From a bacterium (GTDB lineage: Bacteria > UBA8248): a stretch of DNA of 64,000 bases. Position numbers and translations under genes: made by a program. Position 1 is the stretch's first letter, and each line of letters starts with the position of its first letter. Shown here one piece after another: positions 42,792 through 50,861 of this stretch. The stretch covers positions 124,001 through 188,000 of the forward strand of contig JAJEJD010000018.1 in NCBI GenBank assembly GCA_022828125.1. Direction: 5' to 3'. The notes beneath the pieces are model-generated. The model had not been told where the DNA came from and did no database searches. It saw only the letters and a program-made list of their open reading frames with translations.

Positions 42792-43454
42792 CTACTCACC
42801 ACCCTCCTGAAACGCGATGCGCTCGCCGGGAGGCTCCACGACGAGGTGGAGTGCCTCGGCCACCCGGCCCGTCAGGTTCCACAGCCCGCATATGAGAGTA
42901 AGCGAAACGAGTTGTTCGGTGGAGAAATGTTTTTGCATGGCCGCGAACGCCGCGTCGTTATTCTTCGCCGTTAAATTTGTGACTTCCTCCGCCCAGCAGA
43001 CCGCGGCTTTTTCTTTCTCGTTAAAGAGGTCGCTCTCCCGCCAGCCGTCCCCCTCCAATAGATTGATTTTCTCCTGCGAGATGCCATGAGCCCGACCGAG
43101 CTCGACGTTGTGCCCGAGTCAGTTGTTGCACTCGGTCAAGATGGCCGTCTTGATGATGACGAGCTGGGCCATGTGGATGTATTCGGGGTCGGTGTCCCGG
43201 TGCTGGACTCTCAGTTTTCCGTCCATGATCTGCCAGCCCTCGACGAAGCCGGGCGCCCAGCCGAGCAGGCGCAGGAAGCGCGACACCTTGCCCCAGCGCT
43301 TCACGCCGCGCTCATAGAGGGGCGCCAGTTCATCGGCCAGGTGCTCGGGGATGTCGTCCGGGTCGATGAGCGGTACGCGGGGGAGGGGGCAGGCCATCAT
43401 CTCCTCGGTGACGCCCATATCCTGAGAGAGGCCGGTGGCTTCGTTTATCGGCAT
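42792..43454 (-). CDS. AhpD/carboxymuconolactone decarboxylase-like protein, probable selenoprotein with in-frame UGA (Sec112)
   Basis: Reading from the ATG at 43454, 111 codons are followed by TGA at 43121-43119. The same frame then stays open for 108 more codons to 42792, with no frameshift. Read through, it gives 220 residues. N-terminal part: DIPEHLADELAPLYERGVKRW. Central part: IHMAQLVIIKTAILTECNN, then the UGA, then LGHNVELGRAHGISQEK. C-terminal part: NEKEKAAVCWAEEVT and STEQLVSLTLICGLWNLTGR. This is a full carboxymuconolactone decarboxylase domain. The UGA is exactly where the second Cys of the CxxC...H redox motif belongs, making Cys109-x-x-Sec112-x-x-His115. A SECIS-like hairpin follows. 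AhpD-like selenoproteins are known as a family. Likely role: thiol/peroxide redox chemistry. A nonsense mutation is the main alternative. Confidence 0.78.
43088..43121 (-). promoter_or_regulatory. Candidate bacterial SECIS element downstream of the in-frame UGA
   Basis: On the minus strand the UGA (43121-43119) is followed by 15 nt, then GAGCUC-GGUC-GGGCUC (43103-43088). It folds as a six-base-pair stem (one U-G pair) with a four-base GGUC loop. The GGUC loop is the same as that of the E. coli fdhF SECIS, and the first loop G lies 22 nt after the UGA, within the range known for bacterial SECIS elements. Such hairpins recruit SelB with Sec-tRNA. Confidence 0.7.
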
Positions 43455-43592
43455 GGTGAAATCCTTTTCTGATGATGCGTGAACGGTTAAGAGTGAACGG
43501 GCGTATTCTCGCGTAATGCTGGGGGTGGGATCAACGGGGGAGTGGATTGCAGGAAGAAATAAGAACCATGAACAAGAAGGAAATTGCCTGCC

Positions 43593-43670
43593 GTAGGGAC
43601 AGGTCGCGACCTGTCCCTACAATCTTGGAGCTCTTATGCCGCGCTCATCCGGGCGATTCACGAATCGCCC
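43593..43670. repeat. Pair of palindromic repeats left of the GNAT gene
   Basis: Two perfect hairpins occur. GTAGGGACAGGTCG with its complement spans 43593-43620 and is followed by AATC. GGGCGATTC-AC-GAATCGCCC spans 43651-43670. They belong to a set of GC-rich palindromes ending CCTACAAT or CCCCTAC that cluster between 42.7 and 44.3 kb. Confidence 0.75.
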
Positions 43671-43709
43671 CTGTTCCCTATAAGATACGAACGAGGAGAC
43701 GACGACAAG

Positions 43710-44177
43710 ATGCCCGAATTCATCATCGCGCAGACAGTAGAAGACTACCGGGAGGCTCGAACCTTGCTGCGCGAGTACGAGGCCGCGAGCGAGGTGGACC
43801 TGTGCTTTCAGGGTTTCGAGGAGGAAGTCGAGACCCTGGAGCGAATGTACGGCCCGCCGGGGGGAAAGTTTCTCTTGGTGCGCACAGGAGACGCCACAGC
43901 GGGCGGCGTTGCGCTTCGGGATTTGGGCGGCGGAATCTGCGAGATGAAGCGGCTTTATCTAAGGCCCGGTTTCAGGGGGTGCGGCCTGGGGAGAAGGTGT
44001 GCGGAGCGGATCGTCCGGGAAGCGCGGGAGATGGGCTACGCCTCGATGCGGCTCGATACGCTTCCCTCCATGCAGGAGGCCATCGCGCTTTACCGCTCGA
44101 TGGGTTTTGTGGAGATAGACCCGTATACCGATAACCCCGTTCTGGGCGCGCTCTTCATGGAGTTGGTGTTGGGGTAA
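43710..44177 (+). CDS. GNAT-family N-acetyltransferase
   Basis: Start at the ATG at 43710, preceded by GAGGAG; longer frames run into the palindromic repeats. The 155-residue protein has the acetyl-CoA motif LYLRPGFRGCGLGRRCAERI and the late ALYRSMGFVEIDPY typical of GNATs. The acceptor is unknown. It is a single gene enclosed between two pairs of palindromic repeats. Confidence 0.9.
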   Translation: MPEFIIAQTVEDYREARTLLREYEAASEVDLCFQGFEEEVETLERMYGPPGGKFLLVRTGDATAGGVALRDLGGGICEMKRLYLRPGFRGCGLGRRCAERIVREAREMGYASMRLDTLPSMQEAIALYRSMGFVEIDPYTDNPVLGALFMELVLG

Positions 44178-44253
44178 ATAGTGCGCGAGATTCTTTGTCC
44201 GAGTCGCATACCTGCGCCCCGTTTCCGGGGCAAAGTGAGGGATGTATAAAACC

Positions 44254-44322
44254 GTAGGGGCGATTCGCGAACCGCCCCTACAATTTTCTGCAAGAAAGCA
44301 GGGCGGACACAGGGGTCCGCCC
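44254..44322. repeat. Pair of palindromic repeats right of the GNAT gene
   Basis: GTAGGGGCGATTCGCG with its near-complement spans 44254-44281 and is followed by CAATTTT. GGGCGGAC-ACAGG-GGTCCGCCC spans 44301-44322 and is followed by CTACAG. These mirror the pair on the other side of the GNAT gene. Confidence 0.75.
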
Positions 44323-44359
44323 CTACAGCAACGAGACTTGCCTCTTCAACCGGGGCCGG

Positions 44360-44770
44360 CTACACGCCCAGCGCTCTCTTGGCCTTGCCGTGATCCTTGG
44401 GATTCACCCAGAAGATGGCGCCGTAGCGCTTCCTGCCCGCGGCGATGGCCGTGATGGCGGTGATGTTGATGCCGGCGTCACCGAGCTTGGTGAAAATCGG
44501 CAGCAGCGCTCCCGTGCGGTCCGTGCCCTCGACGAGGAAGGCCTTTTTCCGCGGGCTGAGCTTGATCTTCGCCTTGCGCGCGAAGGAGGTGAAGGCGCGA
44601 GCGTCCTCGGGCACGATGTCGACCTGAACGCGCCTGCGCTCGGGGAATGCGTGCACCGCCAGCAGGCTGACGCCGGCATCCTTCAGCATGGAGGCGAGGG
44701 CGGCGCCCTCTCCCGGTTTGTTGGAAGCGGTCATGTAATAGTAGGGTACTTCACGAACTGTCTCGGCCAT
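44360..44770 (-). CDS. Tandem ACT-domain protein
   Basis: The 136-residue protein consists of two ACT-like repeats (about 8-65 and 75-130), seen in NKPGEGAALASMLKDAGVSLLAVHAF and GTDRTGALLPIFTKLGDAGINITAI. ACT domains bind amino acids or similar ligands and regulate enzymes. It is a stand-alone sensor without a catalytic domain. It is separated from the E2 gene by more than 600 nt of repeat-rich sequence. Confidence 0.85.
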   Translation of the reverse strand: MAETVREVPYYYMTASNKPGEGAALASMLKDAGVSLLAVHAFPERRRVQVDIVPEDARAFTSFARKAKIKLSPRKKAFLVEGTDRTGALLPIFTKLGDAGINITAITAIAAGRKRYGAIFWVNPKDHGKAKRALGV

Positions 44771-45396
44771 TGCCTGTCTCCTGATTGACCCGGCGTCGCC
44801 GGGGGGCGGTTATTCTCGAATCATGGGCCGCAACTGAGCGCGCGCCTCAATATAAACAATCATACAACACGAGGCGAGGGCAGGGAAACGGGGGAAATCC
44901 CGAGCGAGGGGGGAGGATCGTGCTGATCCATACGGCGTGATTGTTCCGCCCTGGAAGCAGGGAAACACCGCTTCGCAATTTCCGGGAAAACGGAAGCTCT
45001 CGCTCATCGGTCGAAGCGGGTATCACGCGCCGTCCGCGCGCTTCGAAAGATGGGAAATCCACTCGTCCACGGGCTCCGCAATCACGCGCGCATTTCCCCG
45101 CATTTGCCGCCGGCGGTTTTTCGACGGGATGGGCGAGAATCCCTCGCGCGACAGCGCGTGTTCTCATGGGTGGGAGCAGGGGGAGAAAATGGAAGGGCGA
45201 TTCGGCATCGGGTCGGAGGCGCAGCGATTTTTTCAGCCGGGACGAGTGGCCTCTCCCCGGATCAGTGAATCGTTTTCGAACCCGAGTAGGGGCCGTCAGG
45301 AATTCCCGAAAAATACGATAAAATTCGATAAATAACTGAAAATATAAACTGGATGAATAATCCGTTTTAAGTTGCTGATATCAAAAGGTTTGACTC
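44771..45396. other. Repeat-containing intergenic region
   Basis: This 626-nt stretch has no credible gene; a 132-codon frame in it lacks domain-like features. It contains TTCCCCGCATTTGCCGCC (45094-45111), identical to 63464-63481, and an AT-rich run with CGATAAAATTCGATAAA (about 45312-45332) resembling the inverse of 63640-63680. It appears to be a dispersed repeat accumulation site. Confidence 0.6.
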
Positions 45397-46656
45397 TTAA
45401 GCAGGCATCACCTTGGGGTGTTCGAGCATCTCCTTGAGGGTGGAAAGGAATTCGGCCGCCGGCGCGCCGTCCACCACGCGGTGGTCGGCGTTGATGCCGA
45501 CGAAGGCCGTCGTCCGGGCGACGACCTCGCCGTTTCGCACCACGGCGCGCTCTCGCGCCGCCCCCACCGATAGGATGGCGGATTCGGGGTGGTTGATGAT
45601 GGCGCTGAAATGGTCGACTCCGTAAGCGCCCAGGTTCGAGACCGTGAAGGTGCCGCCCTCGAGCGCATCGAGGCCTAAAGCGCCCGCGCGGGCCGCTTCG
45701 GCCAGCGCTCGCGACTCGCGCGAGATGGCGTCGATGGATTTCTGGTCGGCGCCCCGGATGACGGGGACCATCAGTCCCTGTTCGACGGCTACGGCCACCC
45801 CGATGTTCACGTCCTGCATTTGCTCCAGGGCGTTTTCGGTGAGGCGAACGTTCACGGCCGGACAGCGGCGCACGGCGCGGGCGGTGTAGAAGAGAATGAG
45901 ATCGTTGATGGATACCTTGACGCCGAGGTCGTTTTCCCACGCCTGGCGGCTGGCCTCGCGTACGGCCAGGAGATTCGTGAGGTCCACCTCGGCCTGCATC
46001 GTGATGCGCGGAACCTGGGACCAGCTGGAGAGCATGCGCTCGGCGATGATTTTCCGCATGCCGGCCAGGGGCGTGGAACCCGCCACGGCCGCGGGGCCGC
46101 TCGCTGTTGCCGCCGGCGCGGCGGGAATGCCCGATGCCGCCGCCGCTCTCACGTCGGCCTGCACGATTCTGCCGCCCGGACCCGAGCCCTTGAGAGTGCG
46201 ATAATCTATACCCAACTCGCGGGCCACGCGCCTGGCGGCCGGACTGGCGAAAACGCGGCCTTCAGGCGCCGGCTGAGCAGAGGCAGGGGCAACCGGAGCA
46301 GGTGTTGGTGCCGGGGCGGGTGGCGGTGTCGGGGGTGTGGACGCATCAGCCGCTGCAGGTTCGGTCGCTGCCACGGGAGCCTTGGCTGGCGCGCTTCCGA
46401 AACCGCTGATGTCCTCTCCCGCCTCGCCGATGACGGCGATATCCGTGCCGCAGGGAATGACGTCTCCCTCTCCCGCCAGCGTTTTGAGCAGAAGACCACC
46501 ATCCGGCGATTCGACTTCGTATTCGACCTTGTCGGTCTGAATGTCGAGTATGATCTCGCCTTTTTCGACCGCTTCACCCTCGTCCTTTCGCCACTTGAGG
46601 ATTGTTCCTTCTTCCATGGTAAGGCCGAGTTTAGGCATCGGGAGAGGGGTGGCCAT
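45397..46656 (-). CDS. 2-oxoacid dehydrogenase E2, dihydrolipoamide acyltransferase
   Basis: The 419-residue core enzyme has one N-terminal lipoyl domain (about 3-78; lipoyl lysine Lys43 in QTDKVEYE). An Ala/Pro/Thr linker follows, then a peripheral-subunit-binding domain (ASPAARRVARELGIDY, about 143-178). The C-terminal acyltransferase domain has the active-site HRVVDG (His392, Asp396). The lipoyl and catalytic sequence resemble pyruvate/acetoin dehydrogenase E2. AGGAG precedes the start. It is the third gene of an E1alpha-E1beta-E2 operon, with no E3 in the window. Confidence 0.95.
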   Translation of the reverse strand: MATPLPMPKLGLTMEEGTILKWRKDEGEAVEKGEIILDIQTDKVEYEVESPDGGLLLKTLAGEGDVIPCGTDIAVIGEAGEDISGFGSAPAKAPVAATEPAAADASTPPTPPPAPAPTPAPVAPASAQPAPEGRVFASPAARRVARELGIDYRTLKGSGPGGRIVQADVRAAAASGIPAAPAATASGPAAVAGSTPLAGMRKIIAERMLSSWSQVPRITMQAEVDLTNLLAVREASRQAWENDLGVKVSINDLILFYTARAVRRCPAVNVRLTENALEQMQDVNIGVAVAVEQGLMVPVIRGADQKSIDAISRESRALAEAARAGALGLDALEGGTFTVSNLGAYGVDHFSAIINHPESAILSVGAARERAVVRNGEVVARTTAFVGINADHRVVDGAPAAEFLSTLKEMLEHPKVMPA

Positions 46657-46691
46657 GAATCTGTGCTCCTACTATTGAAAAAGCGTTGAAG

Positions 46692-47672
46692 TTATACCGT
46701 CTCTAACATACCACGAACACCGGCGATTACGTCATCTTTGCCGGGAATGACGTAGGATTCGAGTTTGGGTGAAAAGGGCACCGGTGTTTCCTTGGCGCAG
46801 ACGCGCTCAATGGGCGCGTCCAGGTAATCAAAAGCGTCTTTTGCGGCCAAGGCGGCGATTTCCGCTCCCCAACCGCAACGCTGCACCGCCTCATGGGTGA
46901 TGAGGAGCCGGCCCGTCTTGCGTATAGAAGCAAGAATCGTCTCCGTGTCCAGCGGGAAAAGCGTTCTGGGATCGATGATCTCGCAGCTTACACCCTCTTT
47001 TTCAAGTTCCTCCGCCGCGGCGAGCGATTTTCCCACCATCGAGGAAGTGGCGACAATGGTGAGGTCGCCTCCCTCTCTTTTCACTTCGGCGACACCGATG
47101 GGTATGATTTCTTCCTCTTCGGGGACCGCGCCTTTTTCCAGATACAGAAGTTTGTGCTCGATAAAAAATACAGGGTCATCATCCCGTATGGACGCTTTCA
47201 AGAGGCCCTTGGCGTCACGCGCGCTGGAGGGCATGACTACCTTGAGGCCCGGCACGTGAACGAACCATGCTTCCAGGCTTTGCGCATGCTGGGCCGCGGA
47301 ACTGCGCCCTGCGCCACCCTGGGTTCTGATGACGAGCGAGGTATTCGCCTTGCCACCGAACATGTAACGGACCTTGGCGACCTGGTTGACGATTTGATCC
47401 ATGGCGACGGCGGAAAAATCAATATACATCAACTCCGCCACGGGCCGCATGCCAACGAGTGCCGCTCCCAAGGCCGCGCCGATGATGCCCTGCTCGGATA
47501 TAGGCGTGTTTCTGACCCGCTCAGCGCCGTATTTATCCAGAAGCCCCACGGTCGTCTTGTAGGATCCGCCGAACTCCGCGATGTCCTCTCCAAGCAGAAA
47601 AACCGAGTCATCCCTCGCCATTTCCTCATCCAGGGCCTCGATGATGGCTTCTCGGTATAAAATCTCTCGCAT
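46692..47672 (-). CDS. 2-oxoacid dehydrogenase E1 component, beta subunit
   Basis: The 326-residue transketolase-like beta subunit pairs with E1alpha to bind thiamine diphosphate. Typical segments: REALDEEMARDDSVFLLGEDIAEFGG is represented by MARDDSVFLLGEDIAEFGG, then RVRNTPISEQGIIGAALGAA, IDFSAVAMDQIVNQVAK and the C-terminal half with IDPRTLFPLD. The start follows GGGAAAGGGAA. It sits 11 nt after E1alpha and 35 nt before E2. Confidence 0.95.
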   Translation of the reverse strand: MREILYREAIIEALDEEMARDDSVFLLGEDIAEFGGSYKTTVGLLDKYGAERVRNTPISEQGIIGAALGAALVGMRPVAELMYIDFSAVAMDQIVNQVAKVRYMFGGKANTSLVIRTQGGAGRSSAAQHAQSLEAWFVHVPGLKVVMPSSARDAKGLLKASIRDDDPVFFIEHKLLYLEKGAVPEEEEIIPIGVAEVKREGGDLTIVATSSMVGKSLAAAEELEKEGVSCEIIDPRTLFPLDTETILASIRKTGRLLITHEAVQRCGWGAEIAALAAKDAFDYLDAPIERVCAKETPVPFSPKLESYVIPGKDDVIAGVRGMLETV

Positions 47673-47683
47673 TTCCCTTTCCC

Positions 47684-48655
47684 CTATACGGTCGCGTAGA
47701 TATCAGTCATGGCGTCGTCAAGCTCGGGTTCCGGGCTTTTCCGGGCGAATTCGATGGCTTCTTCCATTTCCTTGTTCACTTTCTCATGGATGGCGTCGAT
47801 ACTTTTTTTGCTCAACCATTTTTTCTTCTCGAGTGTTTCGGCGAAAGTAATGAGCGGGTCGCGTTTGAGCCACTTGCCCACCTCTTTGTCGTGCCCGTAA
47901 GCGGTGCCGGGATCGCCCACGTAATGGCCCAGAAAGCGCATTGTTTTCGCTTCGATCAGCGTAGGCCCACGTCCTTTGCGGGCGTGCGCAATCGCTTCGC
48001 CCGCCGCTTCGAATACGGCCTGAGGGTCCATGCCATCGACGACGATTCCGGGGATTCCATAAGCCTTAGCCCGGTCGGCAATGTCCTGAACTGCCTGATG
48101 AGTAGCACGAGGCGTACTTTCAGCAAACCCGTTGTTCTCGCAGACAAATACCGCAGGAAGCTTCCAGGTGGCGGCGATGTTGATGCCCTCGTGGAAAGCA
48201 CCTTCATTGCTGGCCCCATCGCCGAAAAAACTCACAACAACGTGATTTTCTCCCTTTAGCTTGAGCCCCAAAGCAGCGCCGGCGGCGATTGGAATGCCCC
48301 CGCCCACGATGCCATTCGCTCCCAAAGCCCCAAGGTCCTGATCGGCGATATGCATGGAGCCTCCTTTTCCTTTGCAATAACCGGTCGCGCGAGCGTATAA
48401 CTCGGCGAACATGCCCTTGTAGTGGAGACCCTTGGCGATCATGTGTCCATGGCCGCGGTGTGTGGATGTGATTTGGTCTTTAGGGGTTAGGTGAGCACAT
48501 ACCCCCGCGGCGACGGCCTCTTCGCCAATATAGGCATGGAGAAAACCCGGCAATTCCCCTGCCTGGAATAGCTCAATGGAACGCTCCTCGAACCGTCGAA
48601 TGCGGACCATGGTTTCGTAAATCCAGAGGGCTTTAGCCTTTGTCAATCGAATCAT
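47684..48655 (-). CDS. 2-oxoacid dehydrogenase E1 component, alpha subunit
   Basis: The 323-residue subunit starts at the ATG at 48655 after GAGGT; an upstream in-frame ATG would add 11 residues. The thiamine-diphosphate motif GDGASNEGAFHEGINIAA is intact, as are YRGHGH-like STHRGHGHMIAKG and the phosphorylation-loop-like region of acetoin/pyruvate dehydrogenase E1alpha. It forms the first gene of the operon. Whether the substrate is pyruvate, acetoin or a branched 2-oxoacid is not decidable here. Confidence 0.95.
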   Translation of the reverse strand: MIRLTKAKALWIYETMVRIRRFEERSIELFQAGELPGFLHAYIGEEAVAAGVCAHLTPKDQITSTHRGHGHMIAKGLHYKGMFAELYARATGYCKGKGGSMHIADQDLGALGANGIVGGGIPIAAGAALGLKLKGENHVVVSFFGDGASNEGAFHEGINIAATWKLPAVFVCENNGFAESTPRATHQAVQDIADRAKAYGIPGIVVDGMDPQAVFEAAGEAIAHARKGRGPTLIEAKTMRFLGHYVGDPGTAYGHDKEVGKWLKRDPLITFAETLEKKKWLSKKSIDAIHEKVNKEMEEAIEFARKSPEPELDDAMTDIYATV

Positions 48656-48867
48656 GGATCTACCTCTTCGGTGGTGATTGCGCCCCAACCAAGAGGCGAC
48701 TCAATCTTTTGGCAAGGAAACTCGCAGCGTTTCTTCGAGGATAACGCTAAACGGATTTGCCGTTCGTTATGTTTCAAGATAGTTTGTCCGCTCAATCCGG
48801 CAAAATCTAGCACGTCGAATTTCTTCGAGCAAGAATGTCCTTGTGTTTTAGAAAGGAGCTAATACAC

Positions 48868-48896
48868 TTGCGCTTTGCCTTAATGGCGATTAAAGT
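48868..48896 (+). promoter_or_regulatory. Candidate promoter of the rimP-nusA-infB operon
   Basis: TTGCGC (48868-48873) and TAAAGT (48891-48896) are 17 nt apart. They lie just upstream of the rimP leader hairpin, so a start near 48903 would include that hairpin. The boxes are weak matches. Confidence 0.3.
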
Positions 48897-48922
48897 ATCG
48901 GTGATTTTGACTGTTGCGTAAG

Positions 48923-48949
48923 TGGGTCAATTGATGGCCCATTTTTTTA
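48923..48949 (+). ncRNA. rimP leader-type hairpin with T-run
   Basis: TGGGTC-AATTGAT-GGCCCA forms a six-pair stem (one G-U) followed by seven T. It stands 20 nt before rimP. A short terminator-like hairpin of the GTGGG...CCCAC-TTTTT kind is known in front of rimP in many bacteria (the rimP leader motif) and may attenuate the operon. Confidence 0.6.
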
Positions 48950-48969
48950 TTCGCCCTTGGCGTAAAGTT

Positions 48970-49467
48970 ATGGTGGCAATTGATGTTGGTGATCAAATTT
49001 GGACCATTGCCCAGGAGGTAGTTTCTGACCTCGGGTATGAATTGGTTGACATTGAACTGACCGGTAATCGTAGTCAGCAGGTAATTCGGGTATATATTGA
49101 AAAGCCAGAAGGTATACTTCTCGCTGATTGTGTGGCCGTAAGCCGAAAACTCGGAGAATGTCTCGATGAGAAGGACGTTATTGATAATTCCTATCGTCTG
49201 GAAATATCTAGTCCTGGAATCGAGAGGCCCCTGCGAAAAATCCAGGATTATGAACGTTATGTTGGGCGTCGGGTGAGGATACGTCTTAAAGGCGGGCGGA
49301 AGAGACAGCGGAGAATTGTAGGGAAGATAGACGGGGTTGATGAAAATAATATCCGTATTCTTTCAAAGGATGGGGAGACAGTTTCGTTTCCACTGACCGA
49401 TATTGCAAAAGCGAACTTGGATGTGGATTGGGATAAGGAGTTTCAGGGCCCGAGGAACACGAAATAG
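48970..49467 (+). CDS. rimP: Ribosome maturation factor RimP
   Basis: A 165-residue protein for 30S subunit maturation. The N-terminal domain contains GYELVDIELTG, the central region SYRLEISSPGIERPL (the family hallmark), and the C-terminal SH3-like domain VGRRVRIRLK. The ATG at 48970 is preferred because an upstream ATG at 48922 lies within the leader hairpin. It heads the rimP-nusA-ylxR-infB-DUF503-rbfA-truB-rpsO-pnp cluster. Confidence 0.95.
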   Translation: MVAIDVGDQIWTIAQEVVSDLGYELVDIELTGNRSQQVIRVYIEKPEGILLADCVAVSRKLGECLDEKDVIDNSYRLEISSPGIERPLRKIQDYERYVGRRVRIRLKGGRKRQRRIVGKIDGVDENNIRILSKDGETVSFPLTDIAKANLDVDWDKEFQGPRNTK

Positions 49468-49500
49468 TTTCAACTCAATCCATCATAGAGGAGTAGTTTT

Positions 49501-50850
49501 GTGAGTCAAGAATTGATTGCTGTCCTGACACAATTAGAACGCGAACGGGGTGTCTCCAAAGATGTGTTGCTCGACACCCTCAAGGTCGCGATGGCGTCGG
49601 CTGCGAAGAAGCAATACGGTTTGGGTAAAAATGTAGACGTATCGTTTGATGAACAAACCGGTGAAATTGACGTCAAAGCAGCGAAAGAAGTCGTCAGGAT
49701 CATTCAGAACCCCCAGAGTGAAATCCTTTTAGATGAAGCGCGCAAGGCAAACCCTGATATCCAGGTTGGTGATTTTCTGTCACAAGGTGTCGAAACAGAG
49801 GGATTGGGCAGGATTGCCGCTCAAATCGCTAAACAAGTGATATTGCAGCGAGTAAGAGAGGCAGAGCGTGCGAATATTTATCAAGAATTCAAGGAACGTG
49901 AAGGCGATTTGATTACAGGGTCAGTCTCCCAAGTGGAACGCGGGAATATCTATGTAGATATTGGCCGAACTGAGGCGATCCTCCCTCGGCGGGAGCAAAT
50001 ATTCAGAGAGGTATATAAGCGTGGAGATCGTATCCGCGCCTATATAATGGAAGTGCGCGAAATAACAAAAGGTCCTCAAATCGTTCTCAGTAGAACACAT
50101 CCTGGATTGCTAATTCGTTTATTCGAAATGGAAGTGCCCGAAATTTATGACGGGATAGTGGCGATAAAAGGTTGCGTCAGAGAGCCTAGTGGACGTTCCA
50201 AAGTATCCGTTGTAAGTCATGAGCGAGACATTGACCCCGTAGGCGCATGCGTAGGGACACGGGGCAGCCGAGTGCAATCGATTGTCCAAGAGCTTAGGGG
50301 AGAGAAGATTGATATCATTTCGTGGAGTGACGATATACGCACCTATGCGGCAAACGCGCTCAGCCCTGCGAAAATTCAGCACATTACTTTATTTGAAGAA
50401 GAAGGCAGAATGGAGGTGTTGGTGCCTGACGACCAGCTTTCCCTGGCGATTGGGAAAGGCGGCCAAAACGTTCGTTTGGCGGCAAAACTCCTGGGCTGGA
50501 AAATCGATCTGAAAGGCGAGGGGGAGTATCGACGCATTATCGCGGAACAGGCATTTTCGAGCGATGAACGAGAAGAGAACGGTGCTGGTGTGGAGGAGCA
50601 AGACGAGAGTATTCAGCCTGCTGAGGTTGATGGAGGATCTTCCGGCGAATTAGTAGAACTGGAGCTTGTCGGCGAGAAAATGGCGCGGCTTTTAGCGGAC
50701 AACGGTTTTTCTACAATTTCGGCGATTAGCGCCGCTTCGACGGATGAATTGTGTGAGGTTCCAGGGATTGGGCCGAAGAGAGCCGAACTACTCATTGAAG
50801 CTGCCCGAGCTCATGAAAAAGCAACTGGATCGGAGCCTCATGAGTCATAA
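49501..50850 (+). CDS. nusA: Transcription termination/antitermination factor NusA
   Basis: The 449-residue RNA polymerase-binding factor starts with GTG after GAGGAG. The N-terminal polymerase-binding domain is followed by S1 (GDLITGSVSQVERGNIYVDIG), KH1 (GACVGTRGSRVQSIVQEL) and KH2 (SLAIGKGGQNVRLAAKL). The C terminus has an acidic linker and a helix-hairpin-helix type repeat (CEVPGIGPKRAELL). Confidence 0.97.
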   Translation: MSQELIAVLTQLERERGVSKDVLLDTLKVAMASAAKKQYGLGKNVDVSFDEQTGEIDVKAAKEVVRIIQNPQSEILLDEARKANPDIQVGDFLSQGVETEGLGRIAAQIAKQVILQRVREAERANIYQEFKEREGDLITGSVSQVERGNIYVDIGRTEAILPRREQIFREVYKRGDRIRAYIMEVREITKGPQIVLSRTHPGLLIRLFEMEVPEIYDGIVAIKGCVREPSGRSKVSVVSHERDIDPVGACVGTRGSRVQSIVQELRGEKIDIISWSDDIRTYAANALSPAKIQHITLFEEEGRMEVLVPDDQLSLAIGKGGQNVRLAAKLLGWKIDLKGEGEYRRIIAEQAFSSDEREENGAGVEEQDESIQPAEVDGGSSGELVELELVGEKMARLLADNGFSTISAISAASTDELCEVPGIGPKRAELLIEAARAHEKATGSEPHES

Positions 50851-50861
50851 GGAATGGCGGT

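Noticed and set aside
42792-43058. Pseudogene or two separate genes in place of one AhpD-like selenoprotein
   Set aside because: Both halves are in the same frame with no indel, the second half has no convincing start, and the only interruption is a TGA at the redox Cys position with a SECIS-like hairpin after it. Not fully excluded without genome-level evidence.
43593-44322. CRISPR-like array from repeated palindromes
   Set aside because: Spacing is irregular, units differ, a gene lies between them, and no cas genes are present.
44937-45335. 132-codon frame in the gap before the E2 gene
   Set aside because: Composition is not protein-like and it overlaps dispersed repeats.
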